64,000 nucleotides of DNA, from the NCBI GenBank assembly GCA_950106755.1, contig OX467082.1:24862001-24926000 (forward strand), in the 5' to 3' direction. The stretch comes from Climacium dendroides. Lineage: Eukaryota > Streptophyta > Bryopsida > Hypnales > Climaciaceae. Shown here in pieces: positions 63,100-64,000 of this stretch. Position 1 is the stretch's first letter. The number at the start of each line of letters is the position of its first letter. The notes beneath the pieces are model-generated. The model ran no database searches. It was given only the letters and a program-made list of their open reading frames with translations, and was not told the DNA's origin. The position numbers and the translations under genes were made by a program.

Positions 63100-64000
63100 A
63101 AGCTCCACTCATTCGGTTTCTCCAGCCATACTGGCCGGATAGTCTTCATCCCTTTCACCTTCTCATCGATCTTACATAGTTTCGTTCTTCTCTCGTCCTT
63201 CTCCTTTTGCGCCCTTGACATAGGTAGGGAGTATTTTCCAACGTTCATTTCTGCGCCCCTAGCTCCGGTTGTTGGCTTGATGGGTTCTTGTCTCGTTTTT
63301 GCTCTTCATGCTTGTATTTTCTATGTATACTAGCTGCTGTTGTAGTTGAAAGCCGTGAGGATGCAGCGAAGAATACTCCACTGAAATGAGCTAGGCACGA
63401 GAGCGCTGTCGATCGAGATTCGTTAGTTGGCGAAATATGTCCCAGCACGAGGGGAAACGGTGTCTTCGGAGCAGTGTCTTCGGATAGCAAGGACAACTGA
63501 CATGCAGGGGGTGGTGGTGGTGGGAAGAGATGTGAACCAGTGGGCCATGAGAAGGAATATAAGTCCGCCTACAGTCCTCAAGAGAAACTGTTCTGCGCTC
63601 CAGGGACAATCTATCCCTCGTTTCTATAAAGATTCTGTTGATTTCCTCGAAGAAAGCAACCAAATGGCATGGTCTCCTTCCTATTGATCACTGGGGCATT
63701 AATTGTGCAGCCAGGAAAGAGAGAACTCAAGACGTGATGTTGTTGGGGGAGTGGCTTCAGCATGCTGTGCACAACAAGAAATGTATGTCACCATAGAGAC
63801 GGCATGTCACGATATCAGACGGCCCTGCCGCTGATATCGATGTCTCCTTCCATTTTGCATTCCATTGCCTTCTTGAAAATTGTTCGACAGGTACACAGCA
63901 AAATTTCATGTATGATGTTTTGCAGCACAGTTCAAACATACTTACTCGATGTGTTCTTGTCTATTGAATATTCTGTCGTTTTCATGACCTGAGAGTTGGA
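63100..64000. other. Right edge, possible unrecognised transcript
   Basis: GC content is higher than in the spacers and short open frames exist on both strands (for example 63427-63687 plus, 63391-63663 minus). None starts convincingly or resembles a family I know. It could be an exon of a gene continuing beyond the window. Confidence 0.25.

Noticed and set aside
1..64000. tRNA, rRNA or organelle insertions
   Set aside because: No cloverleaf-like GTTCRANNC context or rRNA core sequence was noticed on reading. This was not a systematic search.

Overview
The window is nuclear DNA of a land plant. It has intron-containing genes with GT-AG splice sites, AATAAA-type polyadenylation signals, GC-rich exons in very AT-rich surroundings, Helitrons and a phytocyanin family. 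The plain exon style would fit a bryophyte or another non-seed plant, but this is a weak guess because no species-diagnostic gene is present.

Left third (1 to about 19.76 kb): transposon-derived DNA. A large three-exon gene of unknown family runs leftward (6211 to 375) and a three-exon DUF7869-type transposase-like gene runs rightward (15894 to 19031). Each is interrupted by in-frame stops. An array of 20-22 bp near-palindromes (core TTCAGAGCGGCCGCTCTGAA) lies just upstream of each gene. The same palindrome also occurs in the leftward gene's first intron and in its coding sequence, where it reads as RSD/RSE peptides. One part of the right-hand array is a perfect 138-bp palindrome. Between the arrays lie two head-to-tail non-autonomous Helitrons (8728 to 10431) and an intact-looking five-exon leftward gene of unknown function (12609 to 11368, 179 residues), whose exon phases all agree.

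Right two thirds (19.76 to 64 kb): a dispersed array of two-exon genes for small secreted phytocyanin-fold proteins. They resemble early-nodulin-like proteins because type-1 copper ligands are missing. Seven gene copies and one orphan promoter alternate in orientation. Four copies are intact (27962-28569, 37169-37709, 46600-47119, 61980-62495). Two share the same 4-bp frameshift in exon 2 (23676-24203 and 30971-31498). One has a nonsense codon in exon 1 (55014-55540). The orphan promoter plus 5' leader at 19761-20620 is broken where the transposon-rich block begins. All copies except the one at 37 kb share a nearly identical promoter with a TATAAAT box and a roughly 650-700 bp leader.

The AT-rich spacers between copies are themselves rearranged duplicates. 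They let several insertions be dated against empty sites within the window: a Helitron at 32506-33656 and a 152-bp foldback MITE with 9-bp target duplications at 21664 and 35600. The phytocyanin array and its decaying copies look like a birth-and-death gene family exchanging sequence by gene conversion.
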